From Cognatiluteimonas profundi (GTDB lineage: Bacteria; Pseudomonadota; Gammaproteobacteria; Xanthomonadales; Xanthomonadaceae): DNA of 64,000 bases. The notes under the pieces were generated by a model. That model was not told the DNA's origin and did not search any database. It worked only from the letters and a program-made list of their open reading frames with translations. A program made the translations under genes and the position numbers. Location: assembly GCF_009792795.1 (NCBI RefSeq), contig NZ_VKHQ01000005.1:124001-188000 (forward strand). Direction: 5' to 3'. The first letter of the stretch is position 1. Each line of letters starts with the position of its first letter. Shown here piece by piece: positions 19,985 to 28,626 of the stretch.

Positions 19985-20407
19985 CTAATTGATCGGAGGT
20001 CGGATGAGACTTGGCAGTGCAGGTTCAGCGTGCCTGGACTTCACGTGGCCAACCGCTGCCATCACTTGCCCGAGAGCGGCATGGAAAACGTTCGACGCCA
20101 TTTGAACCTGCGCCTGGTGCATGCACATGGAACTGCAGGTCCCCGCATGGCAGCAATCCGGGGTCGGCTGCCCGGTCTTTCCCGGCAATGAACCTGGCAG
20201 CACGGACTGATCGGCCATGGGCTTGGCAACGCCGGTCAATTGATGCCCATGGCACGGTGGATGGTCCGCACGTGCGTCCGATTGCGCAGCATTGGGTTGG
20301 CCCGGCTGCTGCAGCGACATCGTCGCGGACGTCGCTGCATAGACTGATCCGTTGAGGATCAGGCTGATGCACAACAACACGCGCCAAATGGCAGTCCGTA
20401 GAGACAT
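19985..20407 (-). CDS. copL: CopL family metal-binding regulatory protein
   Basis: 140 residues with a signal peptide (LLCISLILNGSVYA) and clustered potential copper ligands: HPPCHGHQ and DCCHAGTCSSMCMHQ. This is the arrangement of xanthomonad CopL, the first gene of copLAB, which is needed for copper induction of copA/copB and may act as a sensing or leader protein. Its SD (AAGG) lies in the last codons of the upstream L,D-transpeptidase gene, only 9 bases away, so an independent promoter would have to lie inside that gene. Confidence 0.9.
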   Translation of the reverse strand: MSLRTAIWRVLLCISLILNGSVYAATSATMSLQQPGQPNAAQSDARADHPPCHGHQLTGVAKPMADQSVLPGSLPGKTGQPTPDCCHAGTCSSMCMHQAQVQMASNVFHAALGQVMAAVGHVKSRHAEPALPSLIRPPIN

Positions 20408-20416
20408 GCCGTTACC

Positions 20417-21190
20417 TTACCTCACTTGGGGCGACTCGCGCACCCGCGTGGCGGCTTCGTGCGGCCCGAACATATCGCGTGCCGGGCTCATTTCCGGAAG
20501 GATGTAGACCACGCCGCTGTTATGCGTGAACGCGGGATTGACCACGGTGTCGTAGAACTTCACCGGGACGTTGATGCACCCATAGGAGATGCGGTTGTCA
20601 TCGGCAGTCGCACTGGCCAGTCGTTGCGCGCGTCGCTCGACGGGCGTGCCCTTGACGACGCGATGCAGCGCAAGGGCGTTGGCGTAGTCCACCCACAGGA
20701 TGTCCTTGCCGTGCAGGTCGGGGCCCAGTGACGCGACGAAACGGCCTGCGGGAGTGGTGCGCTCCTCCGGCCGGATGGCCGACAGCTTCTGGTCGCCGAT
20801 ACCGGCGACCGTTCCGTCACCCGGGACCATGCCAAGCAATGCAGGCGCAGTGCCCTGCAGGCGTCCGTGGACATCGAGCACGAACACCTTCGCGTTGACC
20901 TTGTCGATGATGATGTAGGGCATGCCGGCGTTGTCGCCGGAATCAGCCACCCATTGCGCGACGTACTGCACCTCCTGCGATGCGGATGCCTGCTTCAGAT
21001 CCTGCATCCCGGCATGCGGCGCAACGGCCACATGCGCTGTCGATGCGGCGCCTTCCACCCCGGATGCGAGCGCACGCCCCGGATGCAGGGCGATAAGAAT
21101 CGCCACGACGACGCCTTGCGCCGCGATCGCGCCGGCCAGGCGCTGGCGCGCACCGGGCCGGCGCATCACGAAGGGCAACTGGCTGTGCAT
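20417..21190 (-). CDS. L,D-transpeptidase-like (YkuD) protein
   Basis: 257 residues with an N-terminal membrane or signal segment (GAIAAQGVVVAILIALHPGRALA). The C-terminal YkuD-like domain carries the catalytic Cys in ISYGCINVP, preceded by a conserved His (LALHRVVKG). Such enzymes form or exchange 3-3 peptidoglycan cross-links, or attach proteins to peptidoglycan. The start at 21190 is 3 bases from the tpsA stop, so it appears co-transcribed with the two-partner secretion genes, and it runs into copL after 9 bases. A role in anchoring or in envelope repair under copper stress is inference. Confidence 0.85.
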   Translation of the reverse strand: MHSQLPFVMRRPGARQRLAGAIAAQGVVVAILIALHPGRALASGVEGAASTAHVAVAPHAGMQDLKQASASQEVQYVAQWVADSGDNAGMPYIIIDKVNAKVFVLDVHGRLQGTAPALLGMVPGDGTVAGIGDQKLSAIRPEERTTPAGRFVASLGPDLHGKDILWVDYANALALHRVVKGTPVERRAQRLASATADDNRISYGCINVPVKFYDTVVNPAFTHNSGVVYILPEMSPARDMFGPHEAATRVRESPQVR

Positions 21191-21193
21191 CGC

Positions 21194-23380
21194 CTAGTTG
21201 CGGTAGGGCTTGGGCACGCGGACCGGCGCGACATACGGGGTCACCACGGGCGGCGGCGGCGCCGTCACTGCGATCGTGACGGGCGGCGGCGAATCAGGCG
21301 TCACCACGACCAGCGTGGTCGGCGGCGGCACGTACACCACACCCGGCGGCGGGACGCCGAAGATCGGCGTACCCGGCGGTGGCGGCGTGGTGATCGGCGG
21401 TGGCGGCGGTGTCGTTCCCGGCGGCGGCGGCGTCGAAGTAATGGTTCCCGTCGTCTGCGACAGCGCAGGTCCGCAGCAATTGAATGCAAGCGCATACGCA
21501 CCGGCCGCAGGACCCGCCAGCGTGTAGCCGGTATAGCCGATGCGCTTGTTCGCCCCGATATCGGGCGAATCGTAGTTGGCGCTGCTACCCGGACCCGCGA
21601 CCAGGGTGACGCCCAGCGGATTGCCCTTCAAGCCGGACAGGGTCGCGGTGGTGTTGCCGTCGTAGGTCTTGTCGCCGCCGTCGGCGAACACCAGCATGTA
21701 CTGGTGCAGCACGGCACCCTCGGTCAGGGTGAACTTGTTGTGGTAGTCCGTCGGCGCCGTGTAGGAAATCGGGTTGTAGTAGATGTTGACCGGCGCGGCG
21801 GTCACGGTGGCGCGCGGTGCCAGCGAATCGAACGTCACCGTTCCGCCCGCAACCCCGGGCCCGGTGCCATCGGAGTCGGCATTCAGCGTCAATCCAAGCG
21901 GCAGGCCGAGGCTTCGCGTCGGATCGGCCGTACCGCGCGTGAGGGTGATGGCCCCGGCGATGTTGACGTCATTGGCCGCGCACATCATCAGGTTGCCATC
22001 GGTCACGGTGATCGCCGCATTCTGGTTGACGTCACGCCCGGCGCTCAGGAGCACGCTGCCATTGGTCACGGTGATCGCGGCATTGACGTTGACGTCCTGG
22101 CTGCAGCATGTCGCCAGGTTGCCGTTGGTGGCCGTGATGGCCGCGTTGATCTCGACGTTGCGATCGGCATTCAAGGTCAGCGTGGTCGGTCCGCCGCTTG
22201 CGGACCACGCCACCGCATCGTTGACGAAAATATCGCCATTGTCGGTGCCGGCGCCGGTCGTGGTGATGGTGATGTTGTTGGTCACCAGCTGCGCCGCAAG
22301 CGTCGAGCCGGCGATGTTGTCGCCAACTGCGCTGCCGATCGTGAAGTCCTGCGGATCGATCAGCCATTGCCCGGTGGTTCCACCCGGCGCCGCCGTGCTG
22401 ACGTGGATGCCCTTGTCGATGTTGACGTGCGCCGCGGACGTTTCGACGAACCCGCCGTTGCCGCCATTGGGCGCGCTGGCATCCAGCGTGCCGCCAGCAT
22501 TCACCGTACCGGTCTGCTTGTCGGCCAGCAGCAGGATCGTGCCATTGCGGTTCTGGATCGCCTGCGCCTGGATGACGCCGGTGTTGTTGACGACGGTGTT
22601 GAGCAGGTCGCCAGCGGCCTGCGCCGTGAGCAGCACGCGTCCACCATCGGCCTGGATCAGGCCGCCATTGCTGGCCAGCGCGTTCACCGCGCCGCGCGAC
22701 ACGGCGACGTTCAACAAGCCGTCGCCGGCAACGTCGAGGGTCACGCCCTCGCCCGCCGCCAGCGCCACGCTTCCAAGCCGGGCCGAAATGACGCCCTCGT
22801 TGCTGACGCTGCGGCCCATCAGCGCGACATAGCCACCGTCGGCGGCACGGATGTGTCCCTTGTTGACGATCGACCCGGCGCCTGCACCGGTGAAGGCGTA
22901 CTTGCCGGCCATGAAGTCGGCGTCGGTGATGCCCATGGTCGATGCGACCAGGCTGCCGACGTTCACCGATGAGCCGCTTCCGAAGAAGATGCCATTGGGA
23001 TTGAGCAGGAAGACCTTGCCGTTCGCATCGAGGTTGCCGAGGATCACGGAGGGGTCGGTCCCCAGCACGCGGTTCAATGCGACCGAGTTGCTGTTGGGCT
23101 GCACGAACCGCACCGTCTCGCCGCTACCAATGCTGAAGCTGTCCCAGTTGATCACCACGTTCGCAGTGGTCTGCGTGATCGTCGTGTTGGCGCCATTGCC
23201 GGCAATGGTGGCGCCACCATTCGTCACGACACCGCCAACCGGCCCCGCGGCGTAGCTGGCAGTGGCAAAGGCCAGCATCATCGATCCGGACAGCGCGCTG
23301 AGCGCCAACCGCCTGGCGCCGGATGGCTGTCTGGCAAGGCCGGCGTTGGTGTCACGGCTGGAACGGTATTGGGTGTTCAT
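21194..23380 (-). CDS. TpsA-type secreted protein with filamentous haemagglutinin N-terminal domain
   Basis: 728 residues. An extended signal region (RRLALSALSGSMMLAFATASYA) is followed by the TPS secretion domain, with the diagnostic NPNGIFFG near residue 132 and repeated beta-helix turns (GGYVALMGRSVSNEGVISAR). A set of near-repeats on the pattern DVNVNAAITVTNG occurs at about 440-500. Next is an MBG/YDG-like domain (KTYDGNTTATLSGLKG), and finally an ~80-residue proline-rich tail (PPPPGTTPPPPP). This is small for a TpsA and I see no toxin domain, so an adhesin or biofilm role is more likely. Its partner transporter is 47 bases upstream. Confidence 0.92.
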   Translation of the reverse strand: MNTQYRSSRDTNAGLARQPSGARRLALSALSGSMMLAFATASYAAGPVGGVVTNGGATIAGNGANTTITQTTANVVINWDSFSIGSGETVRFVQPNSNSVALNRVLGTDPSVILGNLDANGKVFLLNPNGIFFGSGSSVNVGSLVASTMGITDADFMAGKYAFTGAGAGSIVNKGHIRAADGGYVALMGRSVSNEGVISARLGSVALAAGEGVTLDVAGDGLLNVAVSRGAVNALASNGGLIQADGGRVLLTAQAAGDLLNTVVNNTGVIQAQAIQNRNGTILLLADKQTGTVNAGGTLDASAPNGGNGGFVETSAAHVNIDKGIHVSTAAPGGTTGQWLIDPQDFTIGSAVGDNIAGSTLAAQLVTNNITITTTGAGTDNGDIFVNDAVAWSASGGPTTLTLNADRNVEINAAITATNGNLATCCSQDVNVNAAITVTNGSVLLSAGRDVNQNAAITVTDGNLMMCAANDVNIAGAITLTRGTADPTRSLGLPLGLTLNADSDGTGPGVAGGTVTFDSLAPRATVTAAPVNIYYNPISYTAPTDYHNKFTLTEGAVLHQYMLVFADGGDKTYDGNTTATLSGLKGNPLGVTLVAGPGSSANYDSPDIGANKRIGYTGYTLAGPAAGAYALAFNCCGPALSQTTGTITSTPPPPGTTPPPPPITTPPPPGTPIFGVPPPGVVYVPPPTTLVVVTPDSPPPVTIAVTAPPPPVVTPYVAPVRVPKPYRN

Positions 23381-23427
23381 GGGTCGATCCTCGAATGCTG
23401 TTCGGGCCCGCGCAGGGGCTGGGCAGA

Positions 23428-25092
23428 TCAGAAATATTTAATCGCCTGGATCCAGAAGCGACCCGACTTGTCGGGCGCCGACATCGCATCCTCGTTGCCG
23501 AGCTTGCGTGCGTAGTACGTCCTCACCGCGAAGTTGCCCGGGTCATCCCAGGTCATCCCGACGCCAGCGCTGCTCAAGGTCCTTTCGTTGTCGCCGACAT
23601 ACCAGGGATTCTTGTTGATCGTGACGCGGCCGTTATCGACGAATCCGAGCAGGTGCACCTGGCCGGGAACGTGCCCGGAAAGACCGGCAAGCAGCAGGCT
23701 GGCTTCGACGCTCGCCAGGTATCCCTGGTCGCCGAATGCCTCGCCTTGCGGATATCCGCGAACGCCGTCCATGCCGCCGAGGACCATCTTTTCGGACGGG
23801 TCCAGGTTCTTCGACGCGACTTGTCCGCTGACGCCAGCGCGGACCGACACGATGTCGGTGATGCGCTGCACGCGCGATGCGTTGAACCAAAGCTTGCTGT
23901 ACGACCCGTTGGTCCGCGCGCTCGTTGCATCGACCGCCAGCGCCGCGGGCGTCTGGATATCCAGTGATCCCGCAGACAGGGCCAGGAAGAATGAATTCAT
24001 CCCGCCGCCACCGATGCCGTCGTGGTGGTTGCCGTACAGGCTGGCAATGGCGACGTGCGCCTTCTTGTCGGTCACCGAATCGAACAGGTCGATCCGGTCC
24101 TGGAAGGTCCTGTCCTCGTATGCCAGTCCCGCGTAGAGATTGCTGTCGCGCGAACGGACCAGGGTCGCCGTGCCGAACACGCTGGCAACCTCAGCGGTGC
24201 CATGCGCGCCGAGAACCTTGAACTGCTTGCCCAGCTCGTAGTCGAGCTTGCTGTATGCCACGCCTGCCGCGAAACGGCCGAAGGGCATCTGGTATGACGC
24301 GCGGCCATAGCGCAGGCCAGGGCCGGAAGTCAGCAGGCGCAGGCTGGCGAGATCACCGCGCCCCAGGGGATTGTTGAGGTTGAGTGTCGCGCCAAGCCGG
24401 TACTCGCCGGTGTACGGATTGCCGGCGTTGTCCGCATCGATGCTGCCGGTCACGCGGCGGCCCGGGGTGACGTCGACCACCAGGTCCGAACTGCCTGGCG
24501 TGGCGCCGGGAACCAGCGTGGAATTCACCTTTACGCCGGGGATATCGGAAAGCAGCAGCAGGCGGCTTTCCAGCGGAGCGATGGTGATGGGATCGCCGCT
24601 GCCCAGCCCGTCGAGGCGACCGCGCGCCACGCTGTCCGACAGGTGGCTTTGATTGCGCAGGGTCACCTTGCCGTAGCGGCCTTCGGCGACGGCGATGGTC
24701 ACGACGTTGTCGGTGACACTTTGCGCAGGCAGGTACGCGCGCGCCACGAAATAACCGCGGCGGCGGTAGTACTCGGTGATGCGCGCAGCCATGGCCTGCA
24801 GGTCGGGCAGGGTCAATTCCGATCCGGGCTTGAATTGCGCGACGGCGACCAGGTCGGCCTGCGTAAAGACGCTCGCGCCCGTGATCCGCAATTCCTTGAC
24901 CAGGACCTTGACCGAATCGGCACCCGGCGCAGGCGCGGTCGTCGCTTCCTCGATGCGGATTTCCGGCTGCAATGCTTGCGGCGCCGGAGTTTGCGGAAGC
25001 TGCTGGAGCTGGCTGCCCGCACCCGGGATCTGCTGCGCCAGGACACCCTGGCTGAGCGTCAACAGCACCAGCGGTAATAGTTTGGTTTTCAC
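23428..25092 (-). CDS. TpsB outer-membrane transporter (ShlB/FhaC/HecB family)
   Basis: 554 residues. The signal peptide (KLLPLVLLTLSQGVLAQQ) and a proline/glutamine-rich linker are followed by two POTRA domains (LVKELRITGASVFTQADLV; VTIAVAEGRYGKVTLRN). A 16-strand barrel then contains the family motif GGMDGVRGYPQGE with FGDQGY. It ends in an aromatic residue (QAIKYF). The GTG at 25092 is chosen as start because AGAGGA lies seven bases upstream and it opens the signal sequence directly. It exports the adjacent TpsA across the outer membrane. Confidence 0.93.
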   Translation of the reverse strand: MKTKLLPLVLLTLSQGVLAQQIPGAGSQLQQLPQTPAPQALQPEIRIEEATTAPAPGADSVKVLVKELRITGASVFTQADLVAVAQFKPGSELTLPDLQAMAARITEYYRRRGYFVARAYLPAQSVTDNVVTIAVAEGRYGKVTLRNQSHLSDSVARGRLDGLGSGDPITIAPLESRLLLLSDIPGVKVNSTLVPGATPGSSDLVVDVTPGRRVTGSIDADNAGNPYTGEYRLGATLNLNNPLGRGDLASLRLLTSGPGLRYGRASYQMPFGRFAAGVAYSKLDYELGKQFKVLGAHGTAEVASVFGTATLVRSRDSNLYAGLAYEDRTFQDRIDLFDSVTDKKAHVAIASLYGNHHDGIGGGGMNSFFLALSAGSLDIQTPAALAVDATSARTNGSYSKLWFNASRVQRITDIVSVRAGVSGQVASKNLDPSEKMVLGGMDGVRGYPQGEAFGDQGYLASVEASLLLAGLSGHVPGQVHLLGFVDNGRVTINKNPWYVGDNERTLSSAGVGMTWDDPGNFAVRTYYARKLGNEDAMSAPDKSGRFWIQAIKYF

Positions 25093-25325
25093 GATGAATC
25101 CTCTGTGTGTCGGGTCCGCCAACACACATCGCCAGCGAGCCTGGGCAGCTCGATGGTCATGTCGTTGGTCAGTCAGGCAGCAGCGCTGCTCGTCGACCGA
25201 AGCGGCGACGAGCCCGGAAAGTAGAAACTTGGAAAGTAGAAAATCGCGGGTGGATCAGTGGCTCGCGTCGAGCGACGCAGGTGGGTCGGCCACAACCCGG
25301 GAGCCTGCGATTTCAGGATCAGTAT

Positions 25326-25412
25326 TTAGGGAACCGCTGCCCTGACAGACGCAGGCAATGCGCATGCGACGTTCTCGTCATCCTCGATCGATCGCTTTCT
25401 TGCCAGTTGCAT
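25326..25412 (-). CDS. possible 28-residue peptide upstream of tpsB
   Basis: An ATG at 25412 with AGGGGG five bases upstream opens a 28-codon frame beginning MQLARKRSIEDDENVACALP and ending in TAA. The strand matches tpsB, 233 bases away. It is too short to assign, and its only support is the ribosome binding site and a sensible charged/hydrophobic composition. The rest of 25126-25550 holds no recognisable gene; it contains a short direct repeat GGAAAGTAGAAA at about 25217-25241. Confidence 0.25.
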   Translation of the reverse strand: MQLARKRSIEDDENVACALPASVRAAVP

Positions 25413-25550
25413 GATGTCCCCCTATCCCACGGGCATCAGGCACGCATTCATCTGAACCCGTCGTGAAATGACAGGTCGGCGCTGCGCTATTGGAACCGGA
25501 CGCACACCCTATGAGGAACACATCGTCAGGCGTGACGCGCGACGCGGGTA

Positions 25551-25763
25551 TCAGTCGTCCTCAAGGGTAAAGCCCACCTTGACGGTGACCTGCCAATGCG
25601 CCACCTCGCTGCCGTCCACGTAGCCGCGTGTTTCCGTCACCTGGAACCACTTGATGTGGCGCATGGATTTCGAGGCGCGTGCAATCGCCGTGCGGACGGC
25701 ATCATCGCTGCTCTTCGTGGATGAGCCGGTCAATTCCAGTGATTTGTACACATGATTGGTCAT
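25551..25763 (-). CDS. dodecin family flavin-binding protein
   Basis: A 70-residue protein beginning [15 protein letters not shown], with [19 protein letters not shown] and [15 protein letters not shown]. The length and the beta-alpha-beta-beta pattern are those of dodecin, a hollow dodecamer that stores flavin dimers. The tryptophan that stacks on flavin is seen in IKWFQV. The ATG at 25763 has GGAGGC (in CGGAGGCTCGAC) upstream. The reading frame continues upstream without a better start. It is monocistronic. Confidence 0.93.
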   Translation of the reverse strand: MTNHVYKSLELTGSSTKSSDDAVRTAIARASKSMRHIKWFQVTETRGYVDGSEVAHWQVTVKVGFTLEDD

Positions 25764-25900
25764 GTCGAGCCTCCGGGCTTCAGGTCGCCTTGCTTCAGCC
25801 AACGACGCGAGCCTGCATGACCGGTCAGCAGGAATCATTCCTGAACGAATCCCTTGATGGCCACGGAACTGTGCCGAACCAAATGCACAAGCGCTGGTCA

Positions 25901-25906
25901 TATCAC
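25901..25906 (+). promoter_or_regulatory. possible -10 element for the C-rich-loop sRNA
   Basis: TATCAC lies 6-7 bases before the expected 5' end of the sRNA below. No convincing -35 is seen 17 bases upstream, so this is only a suggestion that fits the roughly 115-base transcript length. Confidence 0.2.
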
Positions 25907-25916
25907 TCGCGATGGG

Positions 25917-26031
25917 TTCAAGGTCCGTCGCAGATCTCTCTTCCCCTGGAGTGATCCCCGGAACGGAACCTTTCCCCAAGGTCCGTTCCCTCGCCCCGCT
26001 AGCCCTCCCCTGGTTAGCGGGGCTTTTTTTT
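25917..26031 (+). ncRNA. probable small RNA with three C-rich hairpin loops (sX13-like)
   Basis: Three consecutive hairpins end in a T tract. Hairpin 1 (25933-25956) pairs GATC-T-CTC with GAG-T-GATC and exposes TTCCCCTG. Hairpin 2 (25960-25989) pairs GGAACGGA(A)CCTT with AAGGTCCGTTCC and exposes TCCCC. Hairpin 3 (25993-26023) has a perfect 9-bp stem GCCCCGCTA/TAGCGGGGC with loop GCCCTCCCCTGGT and is followed by eight Ts. No protein gene on this strand lies upstream to use this terminator. The three-loop, CCCC-exposing architecture and the length are those I know for Xanthomonas sX13, which pairs its loops with G-rich ribosome binding regions. The 5' end is inferred. Confidence 0.72.
25993..26031 (+). 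terminator. rho-independent terminator (third hairpin of the sRNA)
   Basis: A 9-bp perfect GC-rich stem (25993-26001 with 26015-26023) is followed by T8 at 26024-26031. On the other strand no T tract follows, so it acts on the plus strand. From 26032 to 26359 I see no gene. Confidence 0.9.
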
Positions 26032-26359
26032 GGGGAGCATGCGAATGCCCCGCCAGCAGGAGCGTCCCGACCCTGCCGGAGCTTGCAGTAGCCCGGTGCT
26101 GACCGCGCTTGGTGGAATCAACGCAATAGACAGCAGTTCGCCACGACGCCGGGCCAAGCTCGACTGGCGACAAACCTCCCGCCCAGTGGCGCCAGTACCG
26201 CATCGGCCCGGGCGTGGGGCGGCAACCGTTATCGCAGCCAGTGCAAGCCGTGCTGCAATTGCATCGTCACAGCGACTGCCGGCACCGATGACGTCACAGT
26301 CCTGGCGCGCGTTGCGCTGAGCCGCGCACCGCGACGCACCATGGCAGTGCCATGGCTCT

Positions 26360-26851
26360 TCACTGGGCGCCCATCCTGCTGGTCGCCTGCCGCAGGAGCT
26401 TCACGGAAAGATCGCGGGTCGGCGTCATGACGTAGACACAGCCCGAGGACGTCTTCGCACCTGCACGCGCGCTCCCCAACCATGGGCCGACAAAGGCTTC
26501 CAGGCCGATGCCTGGCAGTGACTCACCGCCACTGGACTTCGCCAGCGGCTCCCAGTCATCCGCGGCAACCTGCTGGACTTGGACAGCATCGCCCCCTGAA
26601 CGCCATTCGCAGCCGCCGGCACTCCAATCGTGGCCCTCGTCGACAGGTTTCCCCAAGGCTTCGGATATCTCCGCGCGCGTCAGCAGCTTGCAGGCCTTGT
26701 TCGACCCTGCGGTGCTGGCTTGCATGGTGCTGCTGATGCCTGCAGCGACGTCCTGCGCGTCGGCGCGATCGTCGGTCTTGGCGCATCCCGCGATCGCGAG
26801 CAGGACAACGATCGCCAATGCGGACGCAATATGCCTTGTGGATCCGGACAT
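26360..26851 (-). CDS. hypothetical lipoprotein
   Basis: 163 residues with a lipoprotein signal, MSGSTRHIASALAIVVLLA then the lipobox AIAGC. The mature part has paired cysteines (ACKLLTRAEISEALGKPV and GGCEWRSGG) resembling DUF3558-type or similar solute-binding-like lipoproteins, where 'LLT.AEI...LG..V' is a recurring motif. The start at 26851 follows GGGAGAAGATTCG, a good SD. The next gene upstream on the same strand ends 38 bases away, so the two may form an operon. Function unknown. Confidence 0.82.
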   Translation of the reverse strand: MSGSTRHIASALAIVVLLAIAGCAKTDDRADAQDVAAGISSTMQASTAGSNKACKLLTRAEISEALGKPVDEGHDWSAGGCEWRSGGDAVQVQQVAADDWEPLAKSSGGESLPGIGLEAFVGPWLGSARAGAKTSSGCVYVMTPTRDLSVKLLRQATSRMGAQ

Positions 26852-26889
26852 CGAATCTTCTCCCTTGCGTTGAGTCCCCCAGCGTGGCC

Positions 26890-28230
26890 CTAGGGCGTGC
26901 CGCCCGCTGCACGACATTGCGTCTCCAGGCTTGGCGCCGCAGGCGAGTTGCGCGAGCGCGCATCACGCGCCCGGGCGCAGATCGGTGGATCCGCGAACTG
27001 GATGCCCTGCACTTTGCTGGACTGTCGTTCGAGCACGCTGCGGGCAGTGACGTCGCTCTTCACCGCGCGCTCGGTGAAATCGCCGCCAGCGGCCTGGCAT
27101 TGCGCGGTCAGGCTGGGCGCGGCCGGGGAGTTTCGCGCTCGAGCGTCGCGGGCGCGGGCGCAGATCATTGGTTCGTTGCCCATCCGATGCAGCGGTGGCG
27201 GTGGCGTCGTCGATTGCACCCTGCCCAATGCCACCGCCCTCGGGGTGGTCAGTGACGCCAGGGATTTGCCCAGGTGCGTGCAATCCGCGTTGTTGCCACC
27301 GGCACAGGACTGCAGGTCCTGTGCGCCCTGCGGAATGCCACCCATGGGGGCCTGTGCAGCCGCCGCCTCCTTGCCCAGCACGGTGCAGGCCTGGTTGTTG
27401 CCGGCCAGGCAGTCCTGCGCATCGACGAAACTCCCGTTGCCCAGCCCCGGTGGAACCCCACCGGCATCGGCGGCGGACTTGCCAAGGCGCATGCAGGCTG
27501 CGAAGTCGCCGTCATCGCACAGCTTTGCGTCATCGGCGACCTGGGCCGGATCCTTGCCCGGGATCGTCAGCCCGGCGACTCGCGCGCCGCGCACGCCGAT
27601 CTTGGCGCAGGACACCAGATCGCCGTCGCTGCACTTGGGCACATCGGCCGCGATGCCGATGGCCTCGCCCGCCACCCCGGCAATCGGCACCCCGGCGGCA
27701 TCGGAAATCTCGAGCGCCAGCACCGCGCAGGCGTAGATCTGTCCGTAGACACAGGCAACGCCCGAGACGGCCGCGCCGACGAACGGCACCGCGGCGATGA
27801 ACGCATCGGCCACTCCCTGGGCGATGCCCGTCGCGAGATGGACGAACTGATCCCCAACGGAATCGGGGTGGGAATAAGGCGCGCAGACAAGATAGCGATA
27901 GGTCTGGTCGCGGTCGTAACCGACAGCAACGAACGAGTCGTGCGCCGCGCAGTACTGGTTGATGCCCATGAGATTCAGGCAGACATCCATCTTGGCGTCG
28001 TCGTCATGGAACGCCCGCCACGCCCGGAACAACCGGGTGCACGCGCCGGGATTCGGAAATGCCTGCGAGGCCGCATCGCTGGCCATGGTGGCGAGCATCG
28101 TTCCCGGCATGGCCTGCGCCCTGGACGGCGGGGACAAGGGCAGCACCAGCAATGCAACGAGCAATGGAAGCAGGTAGCCGGACCACGGCCTGCGCGGCGC
28201 CGGGCGGCCGTTTGCGGAAGACTTCATCAC
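26890..28230 (-). CDS. secreted cysteine-rich repeat protein
   Basis: 446 residues with a signal peptide (LLPLLVALLVLPLSPPSRAQA). A hydrophobic region, GVADAFIAAVPFVGAAVSG, occurs near residue 140. Four Sel1-like units follow, each with a C-x6-C pair: CSDGDLVSC, CDDGDFAAC, CLAGNNQAC and CAGGNNADC, usually followed by 'xxLGK'. The C-terminus holds two copies of a ~30-residue module (ICARARDARARNSPAAPSL and ICARARDARSRNSPAAPSL, each ending QC.AAGG) separated by a 28-residue spacer. I recognise no named family for the whole protein. The start at 28230 has GAGGGATCACGTG upstream. Confidence 0.8.
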   Translation of the reverse strand: MMKSSANGRPAPRRPWSGYLLPLLVALLVLPLSPPSRAQAMPGTMLATMASDAASQAFPNPGACTRLFRAWRAFHDDDAKMDVCLNLMGINQYCAAHDSFVAVGYDRDQTYRYLVCAPYSHPDSVGDQFVHLATGIAQGVADAFIAAVPFVGAAVSGVACVYGQIYACAVLALEISDAAGVPIAGVAGEAIGIAADVPKCSDGDLVSCAKIGVRGARVAGLTIPGKDPAQVADDAKLCDDGDFAACMRLGKSAADAGGVPPGLGNGSFVDAQDCLAGNNQACTVLGKEAAAAQAPMGGIPQGAQDLQSCAGGNNADCTHLGKSLASLTTPRAVALGRVQSTTPPPPLHRMGNEPMICARARDARARNSPAAPSLTAQCQAAGGDFTERAVKSDVTARSVLERQSSKVQGIQFADPPICARARDARSRNSPAAPSLETQCRAAGGTP

Positions 28231-28626
28231 GTGATCCCTCTTGGCGGTCTCGCTGACTCGACAGCGACGGCATGTCCGCCTTGGGGCGGGCGCTCCTAGC
28301 GGTAACGGGCGGACACACGCGAACCGGACAGTGGAGCGCGGAAGAGGGCTCAGGTTCTTGATTCAGCGCCTGTCGTGCCGGGCCGGACGCCCGAGTGGCC
28401 GGACGGCTGCAACACGCCCGGTCAATTTTCGACGTAACGTCTTCAGGTCAGCACACGCCTGTCGCTGGCCACCTGCCCTGACTTCAAGCGGCCTTGCCAC
28501 CGCCCAACACAGGGGTCACCCCCAGAGCACCTTCCGGCGAAAAAGGGCAAATAATCCTTCCAGGGGTTTCACGTTCCGTTGCAGCCGTTCCGTCGTCCCA
28601 TGGCTGCACTTCGTTGCCGACTGTGG
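28231..28626. other. intergenic stretch without recognisable features
   Basis: About 400 bases between the cysteine-rich repeat protein and the end of the EamA gene. I see no coding signal, strong hairpin or repeat. The promoter of the downstream minus-strand gene is presumably here, but no convincing boxes stand out. Confidence 0.5.

Noticed and set aside
20867-22972. 701-codon plus-strand frame opposite ldt and tpsA
   Set aside because: Arg/His-rich low-complexity translation typical of antisense frames; TpsA and transpeptidase motifs are on the minus strand.
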